Positions 18,198-27,130 of a stretch of 64,000 bases of DNA are shown piece after piece (position 1 is the stretch's first letter; each line of letters opens with the position of its first letter). The position numbers and the translations under genes are program-made. The notes under the pieces are model-generated. The model ran no database searches. It saw only the letters and a list, made by a program, of their open reading frames with translations, and had not been told where the DNA came from. Origin of the DNA: Barnesiella viscericola DSM 18177 (GTDB taxonomy: Bacteria > Bacteroidota > Bacteroidia > Bacteroidales > Barnesiellaceae); the NCBI RefSeq assembly GCF_000512915.1, contig NZ_CP007034.1:1860001-1924000 (forward strand), read 5' to 3'.

Positions 18198-18674
18198 ATG
18201 GAGCCGTTGCATCTGATCAATGTCTACCCCGAGACCATCTCCGACGGTTTCGGGGTACGCTATTCCATCTATCTGGCCGGTTGCACGCATCGTTGCCGGG
18301 GGTGTCACAATGCCGGCAGCTGGAATCCCCGGGCGGGCGAACCGCTCACCGAGGCGTTGCTCGCCCGCATCGTCGACGAGATACGGGCCAATCCGCTGCT
18401 CGACGGCATCACCCTCTCGGGGGGCGACCCCTTTTACAATCCGCTGGCCCTGCTGGCCTTGTTGCAGCGGCTCAAAGCCGATACTGGCCTGAATATCTGG
18501 TGCTATACCGGTTACACCTACGAGGCGTTGCTGGCCGATGAGGCGCGCCGGCCCTGCCTCGACTATATCGATACGCTGGTCGACGGTCCCTTCGTGCAGT
18601 CGCTGTTCGACCCCACGCTGGTGTTCAGGGGCAGCCGCAACCAGCGCATACTGCACCTGTCGCGTGCCCGATGA
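18198..18674 (+). CDS. nrdG: NrdD-activating radical-SAM protein NrdG
   Basis: A 158-residue radical-SAM activase that puts the glycyl radical on NrdD. The cluster motif is CTHRCRGC (Cys-x3-Cys-x2-Cys) near residues 32-39, followed by GCHNAGSW, and the SAM-binding SGGDPF motif near residue 74. Length is usual for NrdG. It follows nrdD with no gap and shares the B12 riboswitch. Confidence 0.96.
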   Translation: MEPLHLINVYPETISDGFGVRYSIYLAGCTHRCRGCHNAGSWNPRAGEPLTEALLARIVDEIRANPLLDGITLSGGDPFYNPLALLALLQRLKADTGLNIWCYTGYTYEALLADEARRPCLDYIDTLVDGPFVQSLFDPTLVFRGSRNQRILHLSRAR

Positions 18675-18716
18675 GGGGTGCGCGTCGACGAAAAGAGGGG
18701 CGTAGATGAAACAAGA

Positions 18717-19919
18717 TTACACGGCCCGGTAATAATCCTGCAAGAGGCAGCGGGCGATGAAATCCCAGTTGTCGGCCACGAGGTGTGGGTCGCCGTCGGC
18801 CAGGCAGGCATCGGGTAACAGGTTGTGGGAGCAGAGGTAGAGCAGCAGGTCCACGGGGCATCGTCCGGGGAGGGTAAGCAGCGAGATAGCACCCTTTCGG
18901 GCCTCTTCGGGGCGATAATAGGGGTTGGCCGGGTCGGCAATGTATTGTGCAATATCCGAGGCCACCAGCATACCTTTGTAGGGAGTCACGTAGAGTACGA
19001 AATTCTTTTTGTGAGCCAGGTGCGAGAGGTGTCCGCCCTCGGTCTCGCCCCACTGCATGCCCTCGGTGAGGAAGCGGTCCAGCTCGGTGTAGGAGCCGAT
19101 GTACTTCACGGGGCTTCCGCCGGTCGACTGGGTGAACTGCTGGTAGTAGGGGTGCAGCTCCTTCTTCTCTTCGGGCTCTTCGGGCAGGGTGTGTTGCCAC
19201 AGCAGCGATACCCATTCGTGGGCAAAAAGCGCCAGCGGTCCTGCCGGCAGGGTGTAGAGCGACTCCCGGCGCAGTTTTTCGAGTCGGGAGAGCTTCTCCT
19301 TTTCATTGTGGTGCGGCTTGCTGTGCACCTCGTGCAGCAGCTGGCGGGCCAGCGAGCGGTTCGACGGCCCCAGCAGGAACGACTCCCAGAAGAGCCATTC
19401 GGCAAAACGGTAGCGTGCCTCGGGGTCGCTTGTCTCGTTCAGTTCGGGCAGGCAGAACTCTTGCAGCAGCGGCGAGTCGGGAGCCGTTTCATATTCACTC
19501 TCCAACAGGTCGTAGATGGGGTCGGCCGTAGCGATGAGGCGGTCGTCGAGCGGCGACAGCAGTTCGTGTTCGGCACCGTAGGCGGCCGACAGATACCACA
19601 GCAGCACCCGTACATCTTCGCGGTTGACCTCGCCCTCGTAGTAGTTTGGAGTGTCGAAGAACGGCAGCGTGCAGCCGTAGAAGGCCCGGTGCTGGGTCGT
19701 GAAGGCAGCCCACAGTCCGGTCTCCGACAAGATGTCGGCAAAGTAGCCCACGAGGTCGCAGCAGATGGATTTCACCGCTTCGTCGTTCCATTGGGTTTTC
19801 AGTGGCGAGCGTTGTATCTCGTCGTACAGTCGGTTGGCGAGCCGGACGTAATAGCGGTCGCTGTCGGTCGTTTGGGTATAGGGCTGCCGGGCGAGCCATT
19901 GTTGTAAGGTGATGTTCAT
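18717..19919 (-). CDS. DUF3843-like protein, unknown function
   Basis: A 400-residue soluble protein without signal peptide or membrane segment. It resembles the Bacteroidota family DUF3843, with an N-terminal ITLQQWLARQPY and TDSDRYYVRLANRL, and an acidic, aromatic-rich body. No catalytic motif is visible. The start was placed at the Met before NITLQQW (19919), not the upstream Met at 19946, because the nine extra residues look random. It converges on nrdG with a 42-base gap. Family assignment is from memory of sequence style and is moderately sure. Confidence 0.7.
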   Translation of the reverse strand: MNITLQQWLARQPYTQTTDSDRYYVRLANRLYDEIQRSPLKTQWNDEAVKSICCDLVGYFADILSETGLWAAFTTQHRAFYGCTLPFFDTPNYYEGEVNREDVRVLLWYLSAAYGAEHELLSPLDDRLIATADPIYDLLESEYETAPDSPLLQEFCLPELNETSDPEARYRFAEWLFWESFLLGPSNRSLARQLLHEVHSKPHHNEKEKLSRLEKLRRESLYTLPAGPLALFAHEWVSLLWQHTLPEEPEEKKELHPYYQQFTQSTGGSPVKYIGSYTELDRFLTEGMQWGETEGGHLSHLAHKKNFVLYVTPYKGMLVASDIAQYIADPANPYYRPEEARKGAISLLTLPGRCPVDLLLYLCSHNLLPDACLADGDPHLVADNWDFIARCLLQDYYRAV

Positions 19920-20069
19920 GTCGTCGTCTTTTTGAGGGTAGAACAAAACAGGAGCCGGTAGGGTTCCCGGCCCGATTCCGCGCGGGACCGCTGGTAGCGG
20001 GTATTGGCCGGGGACAGTCGGCAGACGGGAGATTCCCCGATGGAGAATCCCCCGCTCCCGGGAACGGGG

Positions 20070-20378
20070 TTAAGCCTGGCCGCCGGGAGCCATGAAGGGA
20101 GGCATGCCGCCGCCGCGTTGCGGGTCGTTCATCTGTATGGGACCGAACTGGGCTTCATACTTGCGAATGTTGTCTTGCAGGGCAAACAGCAGACGTTTGG
20201 CATGTTCGGCCGTGAGAATGATGCGCGATTTGACCGGTGCCTTGGGAGCTCCCGGGGTAACGCGGATAAAGTCGATGACAAACTCCGACGGGGCGTGCGA
20301 GATGATGGCCAGGTTGGAGTAGGTGCCTTCGGCCACGGCGGCCGACAGTTCTATCTGAATCTCTTTTTTCTCTTCCAT
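20070..20378 (-). CDS. DUF3467 small protein
   Basis: A 102-residue cytoplasmic protein matching DUF3467: IQIELSAAVAEGTYSNLAIISHAPSEFVIDF, then SRIILTAEHAKRLLFALQDNIRKYE, and a Gly/Pro/Met-rich tail. The function is unknown; the fold is predicted to be a small beta-rich domain with one helix. The ATG at 20378 is preferred; a TTG at 20384 is in frame and overlaps the previous stop. It is the last gene of the minus-strand set starting at tcdA. Confidence 0.85.
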   Translation of the reverse strand: MEEKKEIQIELSAAVAEGTYSNLAIISHAPSEFVIDFIRVTPGAPKAPVKSRIILTAEHAKRLLFALQDNIRKYEAQFGPIQMNDPQRGGGMPPFMAPGGQA

Positions 20379-20380
20379 GA

Positions 20381-21043
20381 TCAATGCAATTTAAAGTAAT
20401 AGTATTTGTAGTTGAAATTCACTTGGTTTACATAGAGTTGCAGCGTGGTGTAGGGACGGCTGCGATACCCCTCGATGTTGAACGACGAGTAGAGGTTGGT
20501 CCAGTGTCCTTCGGGGTCGTCGTTGCGGCTGTGGCGCAGCTCCATTTTGAGCGTGTCGCCCGCGAGGGTCGACTCGTCGGCCACCAGCATGAGAGTATGG
20601 GGGCGGCTGTGGTAGTCGATGCGGTAGCGCAGGTTGAGGAAGTCGCCGGTCTTCCACACGCTTTGCAGGTAGAGGGTATCGTCGGGCAGTTGGGCCATCT
20701 GCTCGTGCGAGACCAGGCGCAGCGTGTCGAAGTGTATTGACGAGAGGGCCTGTATCTCGATGCGCTGGCGGTTCTCGCCCAACGTCTCGACAGGACGGTA
20801 TTGCAGCAGCACGCGCACCCCTTCGGCCGTCTTCGCCTCGTTTACGGCCCCGACCGGGTAGAGAGTATCCAGTGGAGCCGAGTCGGTAGCCTGGTGGGTA
20901 AAGTAGGTCCCGTCGTTGCCTCGGTGACAGGTGACAATGTCGGCATAGAAGATACCATAGATATCCTTCTCCTGCTCACAGGCCGTTGTCAACAACAGCA
21001 ACAGGGAGAGGAGCCACCAGCGGGAGGCAATCGTCGGGCTCAT
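20381..21043 (-). CDS. NigD-like lipoprotein
   Basis: A 220-residue predicted lipoprotein. The signal [12 protein letters not shown] ends at Cys22. The rest is beta-rich: an N-terminal OB-like part with [13 protein letters not shown], then a second sandwich with [32 protein letters not shown]. This matches the NigD-like family of Bacteroides, named from a bacteriocin-linked operon but widespread without one. Its start overlaps the end of the ABC ATPase by four bases. Its role is unknown. Confidence 0.8.
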   Translation of the reverse strand: MSPTIASRWWLLSLLLLLTTACEQEKDIYGIFYADIVTCHRGNDGTYFTHQATDSAPLDTLYPVGAVNEAKTAEGVRVLLQYRPVETLGENRQRIEIQALSSIHFDTLRLVSHEQMAQLPDDTLYLQSVWKTGDFLNLRYRIDYHSRPHTLMLVADESTLAGDTLKMELRHSRNDDPEGHWTNLYSSFNIEGYRSRPYTTLQLYVNQVNFNYKYYYFKLH

Positions 21044-21717
21044 ACCTCCACCTCCTTCTCGGGCGGGTCGACAATCGCACCGTCTTTCATGAAGAGAATG
21101 CGGTCGGTCATCTGGGCCAGCGTCTCGTCGTGCGTGACGATGACGAAGGTCTGTTTGAATTCGTCGCGCAGGTCGAAGAAGAGCTTGTGCAGCTCGATTT
21201 TGTTCTTCGAGTCGAGGCTCCCCGAAGGTTCGTCGGCCAGGATTACCGACGGGCGGTTGATGAGCGCCCGGGCCACGGCCACCCGTTGCTTCTCGCCACC
21301 CGAGAGTTGGGCCGGTTTGTGGCCCAGCCGGTCGCCCAGACTCAGAAAGTCGAGAATGCGCTTGGCCTCCCGCTCGGCCTCCGAACTGTTGCGGCCTCCG
21401 ATGAGAGCCGGAATCATCACGTTTTCGAGCGCGGTGAATTCGGGCAACAGCTGGTGGAACTGGAAGACAAACCCGATGTGCCCGTTGCGGAATCGGGCCA
21501 TCTCGCGGTCGGGCAGGTTGTCCACCCGTTTCCCGTCGTAGCGTATCTCGCCGCGGTCGGGCTTGTCGAGCGTCCCCACGATTTGCAGCAGCGTGGTCTT
21601 ACCGGCTCCGCTCGCCCCCACGATGGCGACGATTTCGCCCTGTTCGATGACGGCGTCGATGCCTTTCAGCACCTCCAACGAGCCGTAGCTCTTGTGTATG
21701 TTTTTTATCTCTATCAT
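21040..21717 (-). CDS. ABC transporter ATP-binding protein, LolD type
   Basis: A 225-residue ATPase with GASGAGKTT (Walker A), [15 protein letters not shown] (signature) and VILADEPSG (Walker B plus catalytic Glu), and a switch His in VTHDE. The sequence is closest in style to LolD and the MacB/FtsE branch, which power lipoprotein release or mechanotransmission. No permease lies beside it, as is common for LolD in Bacteroidota. It starts at 21717, overlapping the tcdA stop by four bases (ATGA), so the two are translationally coupled. The NigD-like lipoprotein gene overlaps its end. Confidence 0.88.
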   Translation of the reverse strand: MIEIKNIHKSYGSLEVLKGIDAVIEQGEIVAIVGASGAGKTTLLQIVGTLDKPDRGEIRYDGKRVDNLPDREMARFRNGHIGFVFQFHQLLPEFTALENVMIPALIGGRNSSEAEREAKRILDFLSLGDRLGHKPAQLSGGEKQRVAVARALINRPSVILADEPSGSLDSKNKIELHKLFFDLRDEFKQTFVIVTHDETLAQMTDRILFMKDGAIVDPPEKEVEV

Positions 21718-22433
21718 ATCGCGGTAAGTTTCTGGATTACATAGCTGGCCAGGTGGCACCCGAAGATGGCCGGCAGATACGAGAGGGTGCCCACGGTCGA
21801 CTTCTTGTGGCGCTCGCCCTCCACGGCCACGACGGCGCGAGGGTCGGGCTGCTCGGTCGAAAACACCGTTTTCAACCCTTTCGATATGCCCGCTTTGCGC
21901 AACCGCTGCCGCACCGCCCGGGCCAGACCGCAGTGGTAGGTGTCGGCAATATCGGCCAGGCGTATGGCCGACGGGTCCTTGCGACCGCCCGCGCCCATCG
22001 ACGAGACGATGCGTATCTTGTGGTGCAGGCAATAGGTGATGAGCGCTATCTTGGGCGCGAGCGTATCGATGGCGTCGACTACGAAATCGACCGGTTCCCG
22101 ATCCAGCAGAGCCGGTATGTCGTCGGCTTCGAGGTAGCGCTGTTCGGCCGTGAGTTGCAGCCCGGGGTTGATGTCGAGCAGTCGGGTCGCCAGGACCTCG
22201 GTCTTGGGCTTGCCCAGCGTGCTGTGCAGCGCCACGAGCTGGCGGTTCAGGTTGCTCTCGGCCACGGTGTCGCCGTCGACAATCGTCAGGCGTCCCACAC
22301 CGGCCCGCACAATCATCTCGGCCGCATAGGCACCCACGCCACCCACACCCACCACCATGACGTGTGCGTGTTGCAACCGCTCGATGGCGGCATCGCCCAA
22401 TAGCAGGCGGGTTCGTGACAGCCACTCTTCCAT
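21714..22433 (-). CDS. tcdA: tRNA threonylcarbamoyladenosine dehydratase TcdA
   Basis: A 239-residue E1-like enzyme of the ThiF/MoeB/HesA superfamily that cyclises t6A to ct6A at tRNA position 37. The ATP-binding [17 protein letters not shown] near residue 29 and the [14 protein letters not shown] motif are intact, and [13 protein letters not shown] is the adenylation region. The start at the MEEWLSRT methionine (22433) fits known TcdA lengths; the longer frame to 22637 adds non-family sequence. It is the first gene of a four-gene minus-strand operon. Confidence 0.92.
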   Translation of the reverse strand: MEEWLSRTRLLLGDAAIERLQHAHVMVVGVGGVGAYAAEMIVRAGVGRLTIVDGDTVAESNLNRQLVALHSTLGKPKTEVLATRLLDINPGLQLTAEQRYLEADDIPALLDREPVDFVVDAIDTLAPKIALITYCLHHKIRIVSSMGAGGRKDPSAIRLADIADTYHCGLARAVRQRLRKAGISKGLKTVFSTEQPDPRAVVAVEGERHKKSTVGTLSYLPAIFGCHLASYVIQKLTAI

Positions 22434-22620
22434 TGTTTTTCTCGTTTGGTCGGTTATAATCAATTTACGAAGATACTCTTTTTTTGGAGAAAACAGGAAA
22501 TACCGGCGGTAAAATGAATCGACACACGGGCTCTTTCTCTGGCGGAAGTCTTGTTGCGGGCCCGGTTGAAAGGGCGCGGCCGGGGAGTGCCGTGTCGGGT
22601 GGTCGTGTCGCGGCGACCGG

Positions 22621-22651
22621 TTTGTTTCTTCGGCCATTTATGCTATCTTTG
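22621..22651 (+). promoter_or_regulatory. Promoter of the DUF456 gene
   Basis: TTTG (22621-22624), 19 bases, TATCTTTG (22644-22651). Both boxes match consensus. The start codon is about 80 bases downstream. Confidence 0.75.
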
Positions 22652-22732
22652 TCAAGGAGATGGTTCCGTATCCGCTTCGGGATTCGAGGTGGGGGAGCCA
22701 TTGCCGAATAACCGAAAATCAGAGAGATTGAT

Positions 22733-23209
22733 ATGGAAATCGTATGGATTATTCTGGGAGCCTTGTGTCTGCTTGTGGGGCTGGCCGGCTGTTTCCTCCC
22801 CGCCCTGCCCGGGCCACCGCTCGCCTACGTGGGCATGCTGTTGCTGCATATCACCGACAGGGTGCAGTTTACCGTCACCCAGCTCATCGTCTGGGCTATT
22901 CTGGTCATCGTCGTGCAGGTGCTCGACTACTTTACTCCGCTCATCGGCACCAAGTATGGCGGGGGTAGCAAGTGGGGAAACCGCGGTTGTATCGTGGGCA
23001 CGGTGGTGGGCATGTTTCTCTTTCCCCCGTGGGGTATCATATTGGGCCCTCTCGTGGGAGCCATCATCGGTGAACTGTTGGGCGGAAAACTCACGCACGA
23101 AGCTCTCAAAGCCGGGTTGGGTGCCTTTGTGGGCTTCCTGTTGGGCGTGGTGATCAAGGTCTCGCTGTGCGGTTATTTCATCTATGAGTTTGTAGCGGCA
23201 CTGGTGTGA
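22733..23209 (+). CDS. DUF456 membrane protein
   Basis: A 158-residue integral membrane protein with about four hydrophobic segments and a high Gly content. It fits DUF456: LGALCLLVGLAGCFLPALPGPPLAY at the N-terminus, then YFTPLIGTKYGGGSKWGNRG and GPLVGAIIGELLGG, a glycine-zipper-like helix. The function is unknown. It is a single-gene transcript converging on pckA, with a shared terminator. Confidence 0.88.
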   Translation: MEIVWIILGALCLLVGLAGCFLPALPGPPLAYVGMLLLHITDRVQFTVTQLIVWAILVIVVQVLDYFTPLIGTKYGGGSKWGNRGCIVGTVVGMFLFPPWGIILGPLVGAIIGELLGGKLTHEALKAGLGAFVGFLLGVVIKVSLCGYFIYEFVAALV

Positions 23210-23270
23210 AAGGCAGTCGCTGCTGTTGTTATGGGCGGACACCTTTCGTAAGTAAGATACATTTAAAAGC

Positions 23271-23310
23271 AACCGAGGCTGCTCCCTGACGGAGCAGCCT
23301 CGGTTTTTAT
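23271..23310. terminator. Bidirectional terminator between DUF456 and pckA
   Basis: A perfect 15-bp stem (23271-23285 with 23291-23305; AACCGAGGCTGCTCC) with a 5-base loop is followed by TTTTTAT on the plus strand. A-rich sequence before it supplies the tail for pckA on the other strand. Confidence 0.9.
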
Positions 23311-23329
23311 ATCAAATCGATGGTTTCGA

Positions 23330-24937
23330 TTAGAGTTTCGGGCCGGCAGCAACCAGAGCCTTACCAGCAGCGTTGCCTTCGAACTTAGCGAAGTTCTTGA
23401 TGAAGCGAGCGGCCAGGTCTTTGGCTTTGGCGTCCCATTCGGCAGCGTTGGCGTAGGTGTCGCGGGGATCGAGAATGTTCTTGTCAACACCCGGCAATTC
23501 GGTAGGAACAACGAAGTCGAAGTAGGGGATAACTTTCGTCGGAGCCTTGTCGATAGAACCGTCGAGGATAGCGTCGATGATACCACGAGTATCGCGGATC
23601 GAGATACGTTTGCCCGTACCGTTCCAACCCGTATTTACCAGGTAAGCCTTGGCACCGGCCATTTCCATCTTCTTAACCAGCTCTTCGGCATATTTGGTAG
23701 GATGCAGCGACAGGAAGGCGGCACCGAAGCAAGCCGAGAAAGTAGGAGTCGGTTCGGTGATACCACGCTCGGTACCGGCCAATTTGGCGGTGAAGCCCGA
23801 GAGGAAGTAGTATTTCGTTTGCTCGGCGTTCAGGATAGAAACGGGAGGCAATACACCGAAGGCATCGGCCGACAGGAAGATAACCTGTTTGGCGTGCGGA
23901 CCTTTCGATACCGGTTTAACGATGTTGTTGATGTGATAGATAGGATACGATACACGGGTATTCTCCGTTACGCTCTTATCGGCGAAGTCGATTTTGCCGT
24001 TGGCGTCAACCGTAACGTTTTCGAGCAGGGCGTCACGTTTGATGGCGTTGTAGATATCGGGCTCGCTCTCTTTGTCGAGGTTGATAACCTTGGCATAGCA
24101 ACCACCTTCGTAGTTGAATACACCGTCGTTGTCCCAGCCGTGTTCGTCGTCACCGATGAGCAGACGTTTCGGGTCGGTCGACAGCGTCGTTTTACCCGTA
24201 CCGGAGAGACCGAAGAAGATAGCGGTGCTCTTGCCCTCTTTGTCGGTGTTGGCCGAGCAGTGCATCGAAGCCATGCCTCTCAGGGGGTTCAGGTAGTTCA
24301 TGATCGAGAAGATACCTTTCTTCATTTCACCACCGTACCAGGTGTTCAGGATAACCTGCTCGTTGGTCTTCAAGTTGAATACCGTAGCCGTCTCAGAGTT
24401 CAAGCCCAGTTCCTTGTAGTTGTCAACTTTGGCTTTGGCAGCGTTGAACGATACGAAATCGGGTTCGCCGTAGTTGGCCAGTTCCTCTTCGGTAGGACGG
24501 ATAAACATGTTCTTAACGAAGTGAGCTTGCCAAGCAACCTCCATGATGAAACGTACTTTCAGACGAGTAGCGGGGTTGGCACCGCAGAAAGTATCCATTA
24601 CAAACAGTCTCTTGCCCGAGAGTTCTTTTACGGCTTTGGCTTTCAAATCGGCCCAAGCAGCTTCGGAGCAAGGTTTGTTATCGTTTTTATATTCGTCGCT
24701 GGTCCACCAGAGGGTGTCCTTGCTGGCTTCGTTCATGACAAAGAATTTGTCTTTGGGCGAACGGCCGGTGTAGATACCCGTCATTACATTCACAGCACCA
24801 AGCTCAGTTACCTGACCTTTTTCATAGCCTTCCAAGCCTGCTTTGGTCTCTTCCTCAAACAGTACTTCGTAAGAAGGGTTGTGTAAAATCTCTTTTACAT
24901 CTTTAATACCATACTTGCTTAAATCTAATGTTGCCAT
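23330..24937 (-). CDS. pckA: Phosphoenolpyruvate carboxykinase (ATP)
   Basis: A 535-residue PEPCK of the ATP-dependent family. It links oxaloacetate and PEP. In succinate-forming gut anaerobes it often runs toward oxaloacetate, fixing CO2 and making ATP. The kinase-1a loop [11 protein letters not shown] lies near residue 245, followed by [11 protein letters not shown], the metal-binding region; the N-terminal [12 protein letters not shown] is the PEP-site motif. Codon use is strongly biased, as in highly expressed genes. Together with the CoA-transferase at 4627 it points to a succinate/propionate fermenter. Confidence 0.97.
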   Translation of the reverse strand: MATLDLSKYGIKDVKEILHNPSYEVLFEEETKAGLEGYEKGQVTELGAVNVMTGIYTGRSPKDKFFVMNEASKDTLWWTSDEYKNDNKPCSEAAWADLKAKAVKELSGKRLFVMDTFCGANPATRLKVRFIMEVAWQAHFVKNMFIRPTEEELANYGEPDFVSFNAAKAKVDNYKELGLNSETATVFNLKTNEQVILNTWYGGEMKKGIFSIMNYLNPLRGMASMHCSANTDKEGKSTAIFFGLSGTGKTTLSTDPKRLLIGDDEHGWDNDGVFNYEGGCYAKVINLDKESEPDIYNAIKRDALLENVTVDANGKIDFADKSVTENTRVSYPIYHINNIVKPVSKGPHAKQVIFLSADAFGVLPPVSILNAEQTKYYFLSGFTAKLAGTERGITEPTPTFSACFGAAFLSLHPTKYAEELVKKMEMAGAKAYLVNTGWNGTGKRISIRDTRGIIDAILDGSIDKAPTKVIPYFDFVVPTELPGVDKNILDPRDTYANAAEWDAKAKDLAARFIKNFAKFEGNAAGKALVAAGPKL

Positions 24938-25001
24938 TGTTTTTGAATTTTAATGGTTTATAAAATATTACTCTATTTTCTTAGTCCATGAAAACCGACT
25001 G

Positions 25002-25009
25002 CAAAATTA
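25002..25009 (-). promoter_or_regulatory. Candidate -7 box for pckA
   Basis: The minus strand reads TAATTTTG (TAnnTTTG), giving a leader of about 60 bases before pckA. The -33 element is not evident. Confidence 0.5.
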
Positions 25010-25176
25010 ACAACAAATTCCACAAGTAACGATTTAATTAAAGAAAATTTTCGCTAATTGTTTGTATTTATTACAAATATGCCCCCAATCGCTATGCCTG
25101 CATAGCAAAAAGAGCCTTTTTTTATTCCAAACGGCCAAAAAAACAATTTATAATTTTCTAAAACAAAATTTATACG

Positions 25177-25184
25177 TACTTTTG
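25177..25184 (+). promoter_or_regulatory. Candidate -7 box for upp
   Basis: TACTTTTG fits TAnnTTTG and ends 23 bases before the upp ATG. The upstream region is AT-rich but lacks a clear TTTG at the usual distance. Confidence 0.5.
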
Positions 25185-25207
25185 TTCTTCGGCAAAAAAC
25201 AGATAAT

Positions 25208-25858
25208 ATGGAAGTAATCAATTTTGCCGAGAAAAACTCGGTAGTAAACCGGTTCATGGCCGAATTGCGAGATGTGAATATTCAGACCGACCGAATCCGG
25301 TTCCGTCGTAACCTCGAGCGTATTGGTGAAATCATGGCATACGAAATAAGCCATCGTCTTCATTACTCTGAAAAAGAGGTAACTACCCCGCTGGGGACAG
25401 CCCGGGTCAATTTACCCGACGACACGGTGGTGCTGGCCACGATTCTCAGGGCCGGTCTCCCGTTTCATCAAGGCTTTCTCAGTTGCCTCGACGATGCCGA
25501 AAACGCGTTTGTCTCGGCCTATCGCAAGTATAAGGATAAACTTAATTTCGATATTTTCATCGAATACATAGCCTCGCCGCGAATCGACGGGAAAGTGCTG
25601 GTTATCACCGACCCCATGCTGGCCACGGGAGGTTCGATGGAGCTGTCATACAAGGCGTTGCTCACCAAGGGTACTCCCAAGAGCGTGCACATCGCCTCGG
25701 TCATTGCCAGCCGGCAGGCTATCGATTATGTGAAACAACATTTCCCCGACGATACCACCCTGTGGGTCGGTGCCATCGACGACCAGCTCGACGATCACTC
25801 CTATATCGTGCCAGGGCTTGGCGATGCGGGTGACCTCGCATACGGAATCAAGGAGTAG
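25208..25858 (+). CDS. upp: Uracil phosphoribosyltransferase
   Basis: A 216-residue pyrimidine salvage enzyme that makes UMP from uracil and PRPP. The PRPP-binding loop VLVITDPMLATGGSM near residue 135 is diagnostic. The uracil site is represented by WVGAIDDQLDDHSYIVPGLGDAGDLAYG at the C-terminus. Length is normal. The GNAT-like gene starts 42 bases downstream and may be in the same transcript. Confidence 0.96.
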   Translation: MEVINFAEKNSVVNRFMAELRDVNIQTDRIRFRRNLERIGEIMAYEISHRLHYSEKEVTTPLGTARVNLPDDTVVLATILRAGLPFHQGFLSCLDDAENAFVSAYRKYKDKLNFDIFIEYIASPRIDGKVLVITDPMLATGGSMELSYKALLTKGTPKSVHIASVIASRQAIDYVKQHFPDDTTLWVGAIDDQLDDHSYIVPGLGDAGDLAYGIKE

Positions 25859-25900
25859 GCGGGGTGTAGGTAGAAATAAATTGCTGAAATTATAAACATC

Positions 25901-27031
25901 ATGTCAATCACGATTAAGGAAATTGCCGGGAACCGCGCCTTGAAAAAATTTGCCAGGTTCTCGATCGACCTCTATGAGGGTAACGAATACTACGTGCCCT
26001 CGCTGGTTCTGGACGAGGTGGGGACGCTGAGCGCCAAGAGCAACCCGGCTTTCGACTTTTGCGAATCGGTGTACTACATGGCCTATCGCGACGGTAAACC
26101 CGTAGGGCGCATAGCCGGTATCATCAACCGTAAAGTCAACGAAAAGACCGGCGAGAAGGCCGCTCGATTCGGATTTGTCGATTTTATCGACGACCGCGAA
26201 GTGAGCAAGGCCCTCTTCGATGCCGTAGAGAACTGGGCCCGCTCCAAAGGTATGAACCAGATGCACGGCCCCCTCGGATTTACCGATATGGATCCCGAAG
26301 GATTACTGGTCGAGGGGTATGACCAACTCAGCACCATGGCCTCGATTTACAACTATCCCTACTATGTGGATCACATTGAGGCCTTGGGGTATGAAAAGGC
26401 CGTCGACTGGGTCGAGTACAAAATCAAGGTGCCCGAATGCGTACCCGAGAAGCACCAGCGCATCAGCGATATCGTGCAACGCAAGTACAACCTGAGGATT
26501 CTTAAATTCAAGAAAACCTCCGAAGTGTATAAAGGAAACTACGGGCAGAAGATTTTCGACCTCATCAACGATGCCTATGCCGAATTGTATGGCTACTCGG
26601 CCCTCTCGCAGCGGCAGATCGACTACTACGTCAAGATGTACATACCCCTGTTGCGTCTCGAAAACGTGACGCTCATTGTCGACGAGCACGACGACCTCAT
26701 TGCCGTGGGTATCGCCATTCCCTCCATGTCGCGGGCGTTGCAGAAATCGCGTGGACGTCTCTTCCCCTTCGGGTTTATCCACCTGCTCAAAGCCCTCAAA
26801 GGGAAAAACGACGGGGTCGACCTCTTGTTGGTGGCCGTGCGTCCCGACTATCAGAGCAAGGGAGTCAACGCCCTCCTCTTCTCCGACCTCATACCGGTAT
26901 TTATCCGCAACGGCTACAAGTTTGCCGAGAGTAACCCCGAGCTCGAAGAGAACGAGAAGGTGCAGTCGCAGTGGCAATACTTCGAACGCCACCAGCACAA
27001 GCGCCGCAGGGCCTACACGAAAGACATCTGA
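25901..27031 (+). CDS. GNAT-like acyltransferase family protein (YghO type)
   Basis: A 376-residue cytoplasmic protein resembling the YghO family of GNAT-fold proteins. The N-terminal half has KKFARFSIDLYEGNEYYVPSL and MHGPLGFTDMDPEGLLVEG, and the second half has a GNAT-like stretch, VDLLLVAVRPDYQSKGVNALLF, where QSKGVN takes the place of the acyl-CoA-binding Q/RxxGxG/A loop. The substrate is unknown; homologues lie in Bacteroidota without a consistent pathway. It follows upp closely. Confidence 0.75.
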   Translation: MSITIKEIAGNRALKKFARFSIDLYEGNEYYVPSLVLDEVGTLSAKSNPAFDFCESVYYMAYRDGKPVGRIAGIINRKVNEKTGEKAARFGFVDFIDDREVSKALFDAVENWARSKGMNQMHGPLGFTDMDPEGLLVEGYDQLSTMASIYNYPYYVDHIEALGYEKAVDWVEYKIKVPECVPEKHQRISDIVQRKYNLRILKFKKTSEVYKGNYGQKIFDLINDAYAELYGYSALSQRQIDYYVKMYIPLLRLENVTLIVDEHDDLIAVGIAIPSMSRALQKSRGRLFPFGFIHLLKALKGKNDGVDLLLVAVRPDYQSKGVNALLFSDLIPVFIRNGYKFAESNPELEENEKVQSQWQYFERHQHKRRRAYTKDI

Positions 27032-27058
27032 ACGGATTGTTCCAATCAATAACAAATA

Positions 27059-27100
27059 ACACGGACGGCAGAAAGAGCGCTCTCTTTCTGCCGTCCGTGT
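27059..27100. terminator. Hairpin between convergent GNAT-like gene and kup
   Basis: A perfect 19-bp stem (27059-27077 with 27082-27100) with loop CGCT. It is one of the longest inverted repeats in the window. There is no long T tract, but its place between convergent stops fits termination in both directions. Confidence 0.8.
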
Positions 27101-27130
27101 GTTATGCGAAAGTGAGCAGTCGTTTATCGG

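Noticed and set aside
20381-21043. NigD-like lipoprotein as part of a bacteriocin operon
   Set aside because: No bacteriocin, immunity or exporter genes adjoin; NigD-like proteins are widespread without bacteriocins.
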